NCBI RefSeq assembly: GCF_003113895.1
Contig: NZ_BDUD01000001.1
Location: 4,249,513-4,313,512, forward strand
Source of the DNA: Nostoc commune NIES-4072
Lineage (GTDB): Bacteria; Cyanobacteriota; Cyanobacteriia; Cyanobacteriales; Nostocaceae
Length of the DNA stretch: 64,000 nucleotides
Direction of reading: 5' to 3'
Every line of letters starts with the position of its first letter. Positions within the stretch are counted from its first letter, which is position 1. The notes under the pieces were generated by a model. It was not told where the DNA came from, made no database searches, and saw only the letters and a program-made list of their open reading frames with translations. Below are positions 1-7,896 of this stretch, piece after piece. A program made the translations under genes and the position numbers.

Positions 1-87
1 AAACAGAATTTTATTAGTTAAGAGTTCATTAGACATTTAATCCTTGGTTCAAGGGAAGCAAGCTACGCGTAATGTTCCGCATAAAAG

Positions 88-180
88 TAGGACTTACGCA
101 AAAATTGCTAAAAAGCTTAATTTCTCGAACCGCCAAGACGCCAAGAGCGCCGAGAATTCGTAGAGTGTGCGTAAGTCCTA
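88..180. mobile_element. 93-bp MITE, copy 1
   Basis: The element begins TAGGACTTACGCA and ends TGCGTAAGTCCTA, giving 13-bp perfect terminal inverted repeats. It is identical over 93 bp to copies at 17206-17298 and 35403-35495. AAAAG lies directly on both sides (83-87 and 181-185), a 5-bp target duplication. There is no coding capacity, so it must be moved in trans by a transposase not in this window. Confidence 0.92.
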
Positions 181-243
181 AAAAGGTATTATCGAATAAC
201 TGTTAATCTACCTGATTTTGGGCTTAACCCAGAAATATTGAGA

Positions 244-264
244 GGGGGCAGGGGGCAGGGGGCA
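244..264. repeat. heptamer repeat (GGGGGCA)x3
   Basis: Three perfect copies of a 7-bp unit upstream of the first gene. This is the short tandemly repeated repetitive (STRR) class typical of heterocystous cyanobacteria. Confidence 0.85.
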
Positions 265-293
265 GGGGAAGAAGAATTATTGATTAATGCCCA

Positions 294-321
294 ATGACAA
301 ATGACAAATGACAAATGACAA
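294..321. repeat. heptamer repeat (ATGACAA)x4
   Basis: Four perfect ATGACAA units. Each contains an ATG, but because the period is 7 each ATG is in a different frame. Only the last one (315) opens the downstream pseudouridine synthase, so the repeat supplies that gene's start codon. Confidence 0.9.
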
Positions 322-935
322 ATCATTACCGATATATTATTTTTTACAAACCCTATGGCGTTCTGTGCCAGTTTACAAAAGATGCTCCCACACATAGCAC
401 CCTGAAAGATTATATTGATGTACCTGATGTGTATCCTGTGGGACGTTTAGACTGGGATAGTGAAGGGTTGCTCCTATTAACGAATGATGGACAATTGCAA
501 CATCGTCTCGCCCATCCGCGTTTTGGCCATAAACGTACTTACTGGGTACAGGTAGAGCGAATTCCAGATGCAGATGCGATAAAAAGGTTGCAAACAGGTG
601 TGGAAATTCAAGATTACCGCACTCAACCAGCAGAAGTTAGGCTGTTACCACAAGAACCACAGCTACCTGAACGCAATCCGCCGATTAGATTTCGCAAAAA
701 TGTACCGACAGCTTGGCTGGAAATGACTTTGACAGAGGGAAAAAACCGCCAAGTACGGCGTATGACTGCGGCTGTAGGGTTTCCGACTTTGCGACTGGTT
801 AGGGTTAGCATAGCCCACCTACAATTAGATGACCTACAATTGGGTCAATGGCGCGATTTAAGCACATCTGAACTCCAATTTCTACATAATTTTAGTAAAT
901 CGAAAAGTTTTCCTCCAAAGACGAATCCTCTCTAA
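315..935 (+). CDS. rluE: RluE-type rRNA pseudouridine synthase
   Basis: This is a 206-residue enzyme of the RsuA/RluE/RluB family, which isomerises uridine to pseudouridine in rRNA. The catalytic-Asp motif [17 protein letters not shown] is near residues 43-59, and the family motif [10 protein letters not shown] is near residue 140. There is no N-terminal S4 domain, which fits RluE (23S rRNA, around U2457) better than RsuA or RluB. The start lies in the last unit of an ATGACAA repeat, and I see no clear Shine-Dalgarno, so the first few residues are uncertain. The conserved core starts at YIIFYKPYG. The exact target uridine is inferred from family membership only. Confidence 0.88.
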   Translation: MTNHYRYIIFYKPYGVLCQFTKDAPTHSTLKDYIDVPDVYPVGRLDWDSEGLLLLTNDGQLQHRLAHPRFGHKRTYWVQVERIPDADAIKRLQTGVEIQDYRTQPAEVRLLPQEPQLPERNPPIRFRKNVPTAWLEMTLTEGKNRQVRRMTAAVGFPTLRLVRVSIAHLQLDDLQLGQWRDLSTSELQFLHNFSKSKSFPPKTNPL

Positions 936-1016
936 CAGGAATCGACTTTCTGCTATAAGCCAGCGACAAGCTTTATTTATTTTGAACCAATCTAAAATCT
1001 AAAATACAAAATTGCT

Positions 1017-2048
1017 ATGACTCAAGAACAACAAACCGCAATTGCAGGTATCTATGAAGTCTGTATTGGCGTTCCAGAAGCAATTTCTGCAATTCAGTAT
1101 TGGGAGCAATTTGGCTATCGCATTGGTGAAATCGGTGAATTAACCGCAGATGTAGCCAATCAATTATATGGAGTGAATTCATCTTTACGCTCAATCCGCC
1201 TCTACCACCAAAATTCAGATCATGGTTTGATTCGGCTGATGATTTGGCAAAATCCTACCCATGAAGGCTTGGGAACAGCGTCGATGAAAATTAAGGGAAA
1301 TCGCTGGGCGACAAGCTTAACGGCAGATGTTTTAAATATTTTAAATCATATAGAAAATGCTAAAGCGGCAGGTTTGCCTATTAGATACTCTATCCCTTAT
1401 TGGGAAGTCATCTACAACAAAGAGAGGAAAAGCCGTCCTTTTATTGAGCCAGCAGTTGGTGTACGAGAAATGCTGCTACTCCAACCCTTAGCTCGACAGG
1501 TTTTATTTCAACGGTTTGGCTATACACTACCGCATTACGGACAAGTTAACCTTAATGCTGCTCTCAAGACTAGTCAGTTTACCCACCTGGGAATCATAGT
1601 TCAAGATGACAGCAAAGAAACGCTGAAGTTTTATGAAGAAGTTTTGGGTTTGCTGCGTGTACGTGATGATGTCGAAACTAGCTATGAATCTTCACCAGCA
1701 GGTAAAGATATTTTTGACCTTAATCCTGGTGAAAAGTTTATTGTTACGGCCTTTGATGATCCCCGTTCTTCTAAGTCTGACCTGATGGCCGCACGCAGTG
1801 GTAGACTTTATATCATTCGATTCCCAGAAGAGATAAATCTAGAATCGCGCTTTGAGGCTGCCCAACCAGGTAGCTTGGGTATGTCTTTATATACCTATCG
1901 GGTAAAGGGAATACAAGAGTATTGCGATCGCATCAAAGCAAGTACTGTACAAAAAGTTACAGATATCATTAGTAATGAGTTTGGCGAGATGAGTTTTTCA
2001 TTTGTTGCGCCAGATGGCTACTTCTGGACTTTGCTAGAAGGTAATTAA
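1017..2048 (+). CDS. VOC-family (glyoxalase-like) protein
   Basis: This is a 343-residue soluble protein that looks like two vicinal-oxygen-chelate (VOC) modules. The N-terminal half opens with a degenerate module (EVCIGVPEAISAIQYWEQFG). A clearer one begins near residue 185 with THLGIIVQDDSKETLKFYEE and ends with SFVAPDGYFWTLLEG. VOC proteins include glyoxalases, extradiol dioxygenases and resistance proteins. The sequence here does not fix a substrate, and the metal-binding residues (His in the first strand, a late Glu) are only partly recognisable. It stands alone, about 80 bp after rluE and followed by a repeat. Function beyond the fold is unknown. Confidence 0.75.
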   Translation: MTQEQQTAIAGIYEVCIGVPEAISAIQYWEQFGYRIGEIGELTADVANQLYGVNSSLRSIRLYHQNSDHGLIRLMIWQNPTHEGLGTASMKIKGNRWATSLTADVLNILNHIENAKAAGLPIRYSIPYWEVIYNKERKSRPFIEPAVGVREMLLLQPLARQVLFQRFGYTLPHYGQVNLNAALKTSQFTHLGIIVQDDSKETLKFYEEVLGLLRVRDDVETSYESSPAGKDIFDLNPGEKFIVTAFDDPRSSKSDLMAARSGRLYIIRFPEEINLESRFEAAQPGSLGMSLYTYRVKGIQEYCDRIKASTVQKVTDIISNEFGEMSFSFVAPDGYFWTLLEGN

Positions 2049-2050
2049 AC

Positions 2051-2104
2051 AATTCGCAATTCGCAATGACGCTCGTTCCTTGCTAACGCAATTCGTAATT
2101 ACGT
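2051..2104. repeat. dispersed AATTCGCAAT / GCTAACGCAATT repeat
   Basis: An AT-rich interspersed repeat with AATTCGCAAT units and the segment GACGCTCGTTCCT. The reverse complement of this segment occurs twice around 59038-59134 (GCGTCATTGC, GAGGAACGAGCGTC), so it is a dispersed family. Confidence 0.6.
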
Positions 2105-2194
2105 TTTGTAACGATAATTTTAATTAGGCATCAAAATGTGCAGCCGTCGTTAGGCAGGGGAATTAAATCCTTAAACTTTGTTAAAACCGTTTTC

Positions 2195-3034
2195 TTAAGT
2201 AGCTTTTATTCTTTGCAAACCAGTGTAAATATTAAACCTTTCTCCGCGCAGGAATCCAATCAAGGTAATTCCGAATTCTTTGGCGACAGACACCGCCAAA
2301 CTACTGGGAGCGGAAACAGAACAGACAATGGGAACTCCAGCAGTTGTAGATTTTTGCAAAATCTCAAAACTAGAGCGTCCGCTTACTAAAACAATACAAT
2401 TATTTAAAGGCAACTCGTCACTGAGCAAAGCTGTACCAATCAATTTATCCAAAGCATTGTGTCGTCCAACATCTTCGCGCAGGTTTAACAGTTGTCCTTG
2501 AGCATTGAAGGTAGCCGCAGCGTGCAAACCTCCTGTAGCTGTAAAGATACCTTGAGCAGCCCGGAGCTTATCAGGTAGACTGTAAATGATCTCAGGTGTT
2601 ACTGTTGGGCCAGAAGGAATCACTGGACATCCCCGCAGACGCAAAGCTTCAAGGCTAGCTTTACCACACACTCCACAGGCGCTACTAGTGTAGAAATGAC
2701 GCTCCAAAGGCTGTAAGTCTGGAATCAAACCATCTCGTAGTTCTACATTTACAATGTTATGGTGTTGTTCACCATCTACCAATTCATCCACACAGTAACT
2801 GATACGCCGAATATCTTCTCTGTGGCTAACGACTCCTTCACTGTAGAGGAAACCAGCAGCTAGTTCAAAATCTGCTCCTGGTGTCCGCATGGTTACAGCT
2901 ACCGTCTTCTGGAAAGGGGCAAGGCGAATTTCTAAAGGTTCTTCGGTGGTGAGTTGGTCTAAACGCGATCGCATTTTACCATTTTCTACTACCCAAACAG
3001 TGGCTTTAGTCTTGCTTTTCGTTGGCATTTTCAT
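2195..3034 (-). CDS. fdhD: Formate dehydrogenase accessory sulfurtransferase FdhD
   Basis: This 279-residue protein matches FdhD, which moves sulfur from a cysteine desulfurase to the molybdenum cofactor of formate dehydrogenases before insertion. The conserved Cys loop TSSACGVCGKASLEAL holds the CxxC pair essential in the family. VSGRSSFEILQKSTTAGVPI and ESRPSL-like downstream segments also match (here SAPSSLAVSVAKEFGITLIGF). The length is normal. The presumed client is the FdhF/YdeP-type oxidoreductase at 7897-10119 on the same strand, now separated from it by the serine hydrolase, Uma2, HCP and IS605 region. The start is the first Met. The next one, two codons in, would also work. Confidence 0.95.
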   Translation of the reverse strand: MKMPTKSKTKATVWVVENGKMRSRLDQLTTEEPLEIRLAPFQKTVAVTMRTPGADFELAAGFLYSEGVVSHREDIRRISYCVDELVDGEQHHNIVNVELRDGLIPDLQPLERHFYTSSACGVCGKASLEALRLRGCPVIPSGPTVTPEIIYSLPDKLRAAQGIFTATGGLHAAATFNAQGQLLNLREDVGRHNALDKLIGTALLSDELPLNNCIVLVSGRSSFEILQKSTTAGVPIVCSVSAPSSLAVSVAKEFGITLIGFLRGERFNIYTGLQRIKAT

Positions 3035-3159
3035 AGTTACGAGAGTTGGTGAATTGAAATTTTGATACTAATCTGGGAACAAAGTAATGCTATTTGTATA
3101 TCAGGTGTCAGGTTGATGCTCACCAACCACTTTGTGCGGTTTCTGTTTAGTTAAGTAAA

Positions 3160-4341
3160 ATGAACCTAAGATTTTTGGCTTTCAGAAAAATTTTATTTGC
3201 AATAGTCTTTGTGATTTCCCTTGGTTTTACAGGATACTTAGTGGCTAATAACATTAGTCAGAGAATAATTGGAAAATCTCTTGCTAAACAAGTCATATCT
3301 ACCTCTACCGTAGGAAAAAGTTCTCAACTACAGAAACTTTTAAATGAGATAGTTGTAGAACAGAAAATACCTGGTGCAGTCATGTATATTAATACACCTA
3401 AAGGCTCTTGGTTGGGAGCATCTGGTGTGAATAGCTTGTCAACTAAAACCCGGATGAAACCCACAGATGGCTTTTCTATTGCCAGTATGAGCAAAACTTT
3501 TATGGCGGTGGTTGTGCTGAAGTTAGTGGAGCAAGGGAAGATAGAATTAGACCAGGCGATCGCAACCTACTTACCAAGAGATATCAGTCCTCATATTGTC
3601 AACAGCGACAAAATTACAGTTCGTCAACTACTCAACCATACCAGTGGTGTTGCTGAATACTTAGATACAAAAGAGTTTATTCAAGCTACAGCTAAAAGAA
3701 GTCGCTCACAGCCTTGGACAGCTAGAGAAGCTATTAAGTATATGTACCAAGAGCAACCGAAGGCAAATCCTGGAGAAAAATTTATTTATACTGATTGCAA
3801 CTACATTCTTTTGGAACTGATTGTTGAAAATATCACTAGAGGAACTCTTGCACAAGCAATTCGCAGTCAGATTTTAAAACCATTAGGATTAAAACATACC
3901 TTTACGGAATTACGCGAACCGACAATTGGAGAAGTAGCTACAGGTTATGGCGATCGCAATAAGGATGGTAAGCTAGATAGCTATGCCCAAGTCAATGATG
4001 GCAATGGTTTAGGAGATGGTGGATTGGTTTCAACAGCAGAGGATTTAGCAAAGTTCTCTAAAGCGTTATTTGTCAAAAAAACCTTACTCTCCCCGAAGAT
4101 GATGAAAGAAATGTTGAAATTTAAAGATAATGGCGAAGGCTATAGCTATGGGTTGGGTGTAGAAAGGTTTTCATCTCCTTTGGCAAAAGCAATTGGGCAT
4201 ACTGGTATAGCTTATGGCTTCGCAACATTACTTGCATATCTCCCAAATCAAAATACCACTATAGTAGTGCTGTTAAATAATCAGAATGTTGATATTAAAT
4301 CAATCGCTAGAACAGGTCTAGAGGTTGTTGAAAATAAATGA
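3160..4341 (+). CDS. Beta-lactamase-like serine hydrolase (class C / DD-peptidase fold)
   Basis: This 393-residue exported serine hydrolase carries a hydrophobic N-terminal segment (about residues 10-28) acting as signal or anchor. The nucleophile motif is SMSK (IASMSKTF, near residue 108). LLNHTSGVAEYLD follows, then a YTD motif in FIYTDCNYILLELIVE where class C enzymes have YSN, and finally the third-box HTG in AIGHTGIAYGF. The fold is shared by AmpC, DD-carboxypeptidases and EstB-type esterases. The YTD variant and the lack of any neighbouring cell-wall gene mean the substrate cannot be assigned. It is divergent from fdhD across a 125-bp gap. Confidence 0.88.
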   Translation: MNLRFLAFRKILFAIVFVISLGFTGYLVANNISQRIIGKSLAKQVISTSTVGKSSQLQKLLNEIVVEQKIPGAVMYINTPKGSWLGASGVNSLSTKTRMKPTDGFSIASMSKTFMAVVVLKLVEQGKIELDQAIATYLPRDISPHIVNSDKITVRQLLNHTSGVAEYLDTKEFIQATAKRSRSQPWTAREAIKYMYQEQPKANPGEKFIYTDCNYILLELIVENITRGTLAQAIRSQILKPLGLKHTFTELREPTIGEVATGYGDRNKDGKLDSYAQVNDGNGLGDGGLVSTAEDLAKFSKALFVKKTLLSPKMMKEMLKFKDNGEGYSYGLGVERFSSPLAKAIGHTGIAYGFATLLAYLPNQNTTIVVLLNNQNVDIKSIARTGLEVVENK

Positions 4342-4427
4342 TAGTAATTATTTGTAATTATGCTTGTAGGTTTCAGCTTAATTTAACTGTTACCGCAAAA
4401 TGCAACCCTAATGCAATCCAGCAAAAC

Positions 4428-5126
4428 TTAAATCGTATCTGGGTCAACACCCAATTCTCGCAGTTTTGCTGCTAGACGTTCAGCACGTTGTCTTTCTTGT
4501 TGGGCGTGTTCCGCTTCCCACTGGGCAATTTCTTCAGGTGTAGGTATTACCTGTCCTTCCGCATTGAAATAGCGTAATTGATTTTCATGAACGCCCAAGT
4601 ACAAACTTAGCTGCTGACTCCACAACAATCCTTGTGGGTTGGGTTCTATAGGTTGATACGTACCTCCCACCAAAATAAACCCAGCAAATTCTAGATTCTT
4701 GGGGTCAAACCAGAAATATTCAGGAGTGCGAAAGATATCTTGATAAATTTGTTTTTTTAAGCCCTTGTCAATCGCTGCGGTTGATTTTGAAAGCAGTTCT
4801 ATAATCAAATTCGGATATTTGCCGTCTTCTTCCCAAACAACCCAACTATCACGGGGTTTGCGTTCAGTATTTAAAACAACAAAGAAATCTGGCCCCCGAA
4901 AGTCTTCGGATTTACGCTGGCGTGGACTGTAATGAATGCTAATATTCCCCGCAGCAAAGTAGTCATTAAAGCCATTGTGGTCTCGCCACCACCAATCAAT
5001 ACATTTTATTAATAGCAGCATTTGCTGCAAATGTAGGTATGTTTCCAATGGTGGTTCGTTACTTTCTAAATCCCCTGGTGGAAATATAACATCTTCTGGG
5101 GTTTCAAAATCTTTGGCGACAGACAT
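4428..5126 (-). CDS. Uma2-family nuclease-like protein (DUF820)
   Basis: This 232-residue protein is of the Uma2/DUF820 family, a restriction-endonuclease-like fold hugely expanded in cyanobacteria. The usual PD-(D/E)xK-type core is seen as GPDFFVVL, then PNLIIELLSKSTAAIDKGLKKQIYQ. A Glu-, Gln- and Arg-rich coiled-coil tail (about 195-225) ends in LRELGVDPDTI, a very common Uma2 ending. The biological role of the family is not established. It is a single gene that converges on the serine hydrolase. Confidence 0.85.
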   Translation of the reverse strand: MSVAKDFETPEDVIFPPGDLESNEPPLETYLHLQQMLLLIKCIDWWWRDHNGFNDYFAAGNISIHYSPRQRKSEDFRGPDFFVVLNTERKPRDSWVVWEEDGKYPNLIIELLSKSTAAIDKGLKKQIYQDIFRTPEYFWFDPKNLEFAGFILVGGTYQPIEPNPQGLLWSQQLSLYLGVHENQLRYFNAEGQVIPTPEEIAQWEAEHAQQERQRAERLAAKLRELGVDPDTI

Positions 5127-5488
5127 GGCTGCAAGTTTTGGAGTGATGTTAAGTTGAGCGTAGCAGTCGGAAAGCCTTAATATTAGGTTTGCTTTTCTAA
5201 GCGTACTATATGCATTATAATCAGGAACCCCTTCAAGCGATCGCTTACTGTCACAGACGCTACTTCAAGTTTTAACATTTATCTTTGCTTTCCATACATC
5301 GAAGCAGACATTTTTGTAACTAGCAACTTGGGTTATCTATATCTGTCTTATGTAATGAGTGTTATACCTACCCTAAGTGGGGTTATCTATCTACATTTGT
5401 TCGTTAAGTTATATGAAGTACTGAAAGCAAAGTTTCTCAGTAAATAACTGAGGAAATCAAAATAACCTTAACTTAGTTGGAGTTTTTT
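5127..5488. other. Intergenic region upstream of the HCP gene
   Basis: There is no gene here. It contains the fdhF-tail relic at 5212-5248, two GGGTTATCTAT segments (near 5331 and 5382) upstream of the HCP start, and a GGAG ribosome-binding motif at 5479-5482. I see no strong sigma-70 promoter. Confidence 0.5.
5212..5248 (-). pseudogene. Relic of the 3' end of an fdhF-like gene
   Basis: These 37 bases match 7922-7958 (the C-terminal coding end of the molybdopterin oxidoreductase) with two mismatches. Translated on the minus strand they read KRSLEGVPDYNA, identical to the intact protein's tail. The similarity stops on both sides, so this is a small duplicated or left-over fragment. Confidence 0.65.
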
Positions 5489-5642
5489 ATGACTTACACA
5501 GCCGATGAAGCAACAAAACCAGCTTTAAAAACTTTTCAAGACCAAAGTAGCAACGGCGGGCTAGCCCCTAAATTCATTTATGGGGGTTAGCCGTTGGCGA
5601 TTTCAAGACGCTCGATGACTCGCTACCGCTACGCTATCGCCG

Positions 5643-6038
5643 TCAAGTTTCTTTTTGGTTTTGGATGTACATTTTCACCGCTTCCAGTGGTGCGCCTCCC
5701 ACTGTCGAAACAAAATAAGAATTAGTCCACAAAGTAGGTAATCTACTTTTCAACTCTGGAAATTCTAATCGCAAATACCTAGAAGTCGCACCTTTGAATC
5801 TCTTCACAACACGGTGTATTCCAAATTGCGGGTCAACTTCTACTAGTAAATGTACATGATCTGGCATTATTTCCATCTCTATAATTTCAACTTTAATGTC
5901 AATTGCTATTTGAGCAAGCAACTCTTTCAGTCGAGAGGCGATTGCATTCACAAGCACTGGCCTTCTGTATTTAGGGCAAAAAATAACATGATATTTACAC
6001 GAATAAACAACATTGTTGTTTGATTTAAACTTTTGCAT
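5643..6038 (-). CDS. tnpA: IS200/IS605 TnpA Y1 transposase
   Basis: This 131-residue single-domain transposase is of the HUH Y1 family. The metal-binding HUH motif is in MPDHVHLLVEV, and the catalytic Tyr is in the C-terminal helix (VKMYIQNQK). VFCPKYRRPVL near the start is also typical. The length is normal (130-150) and no frame break is seen, so it is probably active. It cuts and rejoins single-stranded DNA at the element ends. It is divergent from tnpB across 78 bp that should hold both promoters. Confidence 0.96.
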   Translation of the reverse strand: MQKFKSNNNVVYSCKYHVIFCPKYRRPVLVNAIASRLKELLAQIAIDIKVEIIEMEIMPDHVHLLVEVDPQFGIHRVVKRFKGATSRYLRLEFPELKSRLPTLWTNSYFVSTVGGAPLEAVKMYIQNQKET

Positions 6039-6100
6039 GGAACCTTGTTGACATTATATAGCCTGTAACTATATAGTATTTCAGGTAATGCTGTATATCA

Positions 6101-6110
6101 AGGAGGTGAT
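6101..6110 (+). promoter_or_regulatory. Strong ribosome-binding site of tnpB
   Basis: AGGAGGTGAT is fully complementary to the 16S 3' end (the 16S in this window ends CACCTCCTTT). It lies 6 bases before the GTG at 6117 and 15 before the ATG at 6126, favouring the GTG start. Confidence 0.85.
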
Positions 6111-6116
6111 TTAAGA

Positions 6117-7295
6117 GTGTTAGTAATGGAGTACAAAGCAGTTGTCAAAAAACCACAAGCAAAAGCTATAGATGAAGCTATTCGCACAAGTCAGTTTGTC
6201 AGAAATAAAGTGCTTAGATATTGGATAGATAATCGTGGTATTGGCAAGAAAGAATTGTACCAATACAACACTCAATTAAGAGCAGAATATGAATTCGTGA
6301 GAGATTTGAGCAGTCATGCTTGCCAAGCATCTGTTGAGAATGTAGAACGTGCTATCAAGCGTTTCTACGACAACTGCAAAACTAAAAAGCAAGGATTGAA
6401 GGGCTATCCAAGATTTAAAAAACATAGTCGCTCTGTTGAATACAAACAACAGTCTTGGAAATTACACCCAACAAAACGACGAATAACATTCACTGACAAG
6501 AAAGGTATTGGTGAACTCAAATTATTGGGCAAGTGGGATATCCATACTTATCCTGTTGAGCTAATCAAAAGAGTTAGGATCGTTCGTCGTGCAGATGGGT
6601 ATTATGTGCAGTTTTGCGTAAAAGTTGATAACAAGCAGGAAGCACCATTAACTAATTCTGTTATTGGTATTGATGTGGGATTGGAATACTTCTACTCTGA
6701 TTCTTTCGGCAAGCATGAAGAAAACCCGCGATACTTGCGTAAAGCTGAGAAAGATATCAAACGGGTTCAGCGTAAAATTTATAAAAAGAAAAAGGGGTCA
6801 TCTGGTAGAAGGAAAGCTCGTGGTGTTTATGCTCGTAAACATTTGAAAGTAACTCGACGAAGGAATGAACACGCCAAAAAATTGGCGCGTAACTTATGCC
6901 TAGCTAACGCTAAGGTTGTCTTGGAAGATTTAAATGTTAGTGGGTTGGTGAGAAACCACAAACTTGCCAAGAGTATTTCTGATGCGTCTTGGTACAACTT
7001 CCGCCAGTGGCTTGAATACTTTGGAGAGAAATTAGGTCGGGAAATAATTGCTGTCCCCCCTCATTTCACCAGTCAAGAATGTAGTAACTGTGGTGCTAGA
7101 GTTCAGAAATCACTTAGTACTAGAACTCATTCTTGCTTGCATTGTGGTCACGTTGAACAACGTGATGTGAATGCTGCCAAAGTAATTTTAGGTCGTGCAA
7201 ACGCTACCGGAGGGCATCCGGGAAGTAACGCCAGTCGAGATGTTCCCTCTACTTCTGTTGGACGCAAGTCCAGTAAAAGCAAGGAGCGTCAGTGA
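6117..7295 (+). CDS. tnpB: TnpB RNA-guided nuclease of IS605 element
   Basis: This 392-residue TnpB has an N-terminal helix-turn-helix region (about 1-60). A RuvC-like core follows with all three acidic motifs visible: GIDVGLEYF (Asp, about residue 184), [11 protein letters not shown] (Glu, about 266) and [10 protein letters not shown] (Asp, about 350). A zinc finger CSNCG...CLHCG lies between the last two. TnpB proteins are omega-RNA-guided DNA nucleases, ancestors of Cas12, that cut donor sites and maintain the transposon. The triad and zinc finger look intact, so activity is likely. The GTG start is chosen because of the perfect upstream Shine-Dalgarno. The stop lies inside a right-end hairpin (7286-7298), as expected if the omega-RNA overlaps the 3' end. 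Confidence 0.95.
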   Translation: MLVMEYKAVVKKPQAKAIDEAIRTSQFVRNKVLRYWIDNRGIGKKELYQYNTQLRAEYEFVRDLSSHACQASVENVERAIKRFYDNCKTKKQGLKGYPRFKKHSRSVEYKQQSWKLHPTKRRITFTDKKGIGELKLLGKWDIHTYPVELIKRVRIVRRADGYYVQFCVKVDNKQEAPLTNSVIGIDVGLEYFYSDSFGKHEENPRYLRKAEKDIKRVQRKIYKKKKGSSGRRKARGVYARKHLKVTRRRNEHAKKLARNLCLANAKVVLEDLNVSGLVRNHKLAKSISDASWYNFRQWLEYFGEKLGREIIAVPPHFTSQECSNCGARVQKSLSTRTHSCLHCGHVEQRDVNAAKVILGRANATGGHPGSNASRDVPSTSVGRKSSKSKERQ

Positions 7296-7333
7296 CGCTG
7301 GAATCCCCTGCCTTCAGGCATGGGGAGTGTCAA
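7200..7333 (+). ncRNA. Predicted omega-RNA (right-end RNA) scaffold of TnpB
   Basis: Known TnpB omega-RNAs overlap the 3' end of tnpB and the right end, and their guide is the sequence just outside. Here a perfect hairpin GCGTC-AGT-GACGC (7286-7298) is followed by the CCCC-T-GCCT hairpin (7305-7325) and GAGTGTCAA, so the scaffold would end at 7333. The guide would start TTTGATGTAGATACTCAGCT. The 5' end is not determinable and the coordinates are approximate. Confidence 0.4.
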
Positions 7334-7823
7334 TTTGATGTAGATACTCAGCTAGCCCTACTTTGGTTCGGTTACTTGGATCTTAAAGAGCAGCTAAATC
7401 CAGCACCTCCTGAAAGCGTTCAAGCTATAGCTAAAGCACTGTTCGACCAAATCCAAGAGTTGTCTAAAGAAGAGCAACTGCAAGCACAACGCGACATTAT
7501 CAATGGTACAAACCAAACCTATAATAGTCTAAGTCCTAATGCTAAATTAGACGTTTGGTTGCTGCTGGCACAAGGAATGGACAATGGAAGCGTCATCCAA
7601 GTACCATCCGACTATCAACTTCCTGATGAAACGGATGAATTTGTGGCATTGATCAAAAAGCTAGAGTTTGAGCAACGCGTTAATTTTATGTTGAGTGTGG
7701 TGCAAGCATTCGGTTAGTTAAGTCTAACAACTCTCAATACTTTCTAGAATTGGGGATAACTGAAAGTAGCAAATTAAACTAAATCTGGCTGTTTTGCTCT
7801 ACTTTAATAGTCTTTAAGTTAGA

Positions 7824-7855
7824 ACTACCGCAAAGATGAGTATCTTTGCGGTAGT
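7824..7855. terminator. Bidirectional terminator-like hairpin
   Basis: A 14-bp perfect stem (ACTACCGCAAAGAT with its complement, loop GAGT) lies between the convergent HCP remnant and the oxidoreductase gene. The flanks are AT-rich but there is no long T run. Confidence 0.7.
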
Positions 7856-7896
7856 CTTGATGTAAATTTTGCGAAGTTGGGAAAATTAAACTTGAT

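Larger units (their letters stand above)
5543..7333. mobile_element. Complete IS605-type element (tnpA/tnpB divergent)
   Basis: The boundaries come from restoring the HCP reading frame: left flank ends TTTTCAAGAC, right flank begins TTTGATGTAG, with no target duplication, as expected for IS200/IS605 single-strand transposition. The left end holds a long imperfect hairpin (CAACGG..GGCTAGCCCC with GGGGGTTAGCCGTTG, 5550-5597). The right end holds a CCCC-T-GCCT hairpin at 7305-7325 followed by GAGTGTCAA. The nonamer TTTCAAGAC occurs both just outside the left end (5534-5542) and inside it (5601-5609). An alternative left end at 5610, with the hairpin segment as a separate small insertion, therefore cannot be ruled out. 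Confidence 0.88.
5489..7717 (+). pseudogene. Helical carotenoid protein (OCP N-domain homologue), split by IS605 element
   Basis: The 5' part (5489-5542) encodes M-T-Y-T to TFQD. The 3' part (from 7334) resumes with [20 protein letters not shown] and runs to 7717. Joined, they read [15 protein letters not shown] with no gap and no lost base, matching the OCP N-terminal domain and HCP family (all-helical, binds a keto-carotenoid, quenches singlet oxygen or phycobilisomes). No C-terminal NTF2-like domain follows, so it was a stand-alone HCP of about 150 residues. A GGAG motif lies 6 bases before the ATG. The downstream part can still be read from a GTG at 7292 inside the element, giving an artificial N-terminus. 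Whether a functional product is made is doubtful. Confidence 0.88.

Noticed and set aside
7292..7333. Reading [12 protein letters not shown] as the true start of the carotenoid protein
   Set aside because: These codons are the right end of the IS605 element. The original start is the ATG at 5489.
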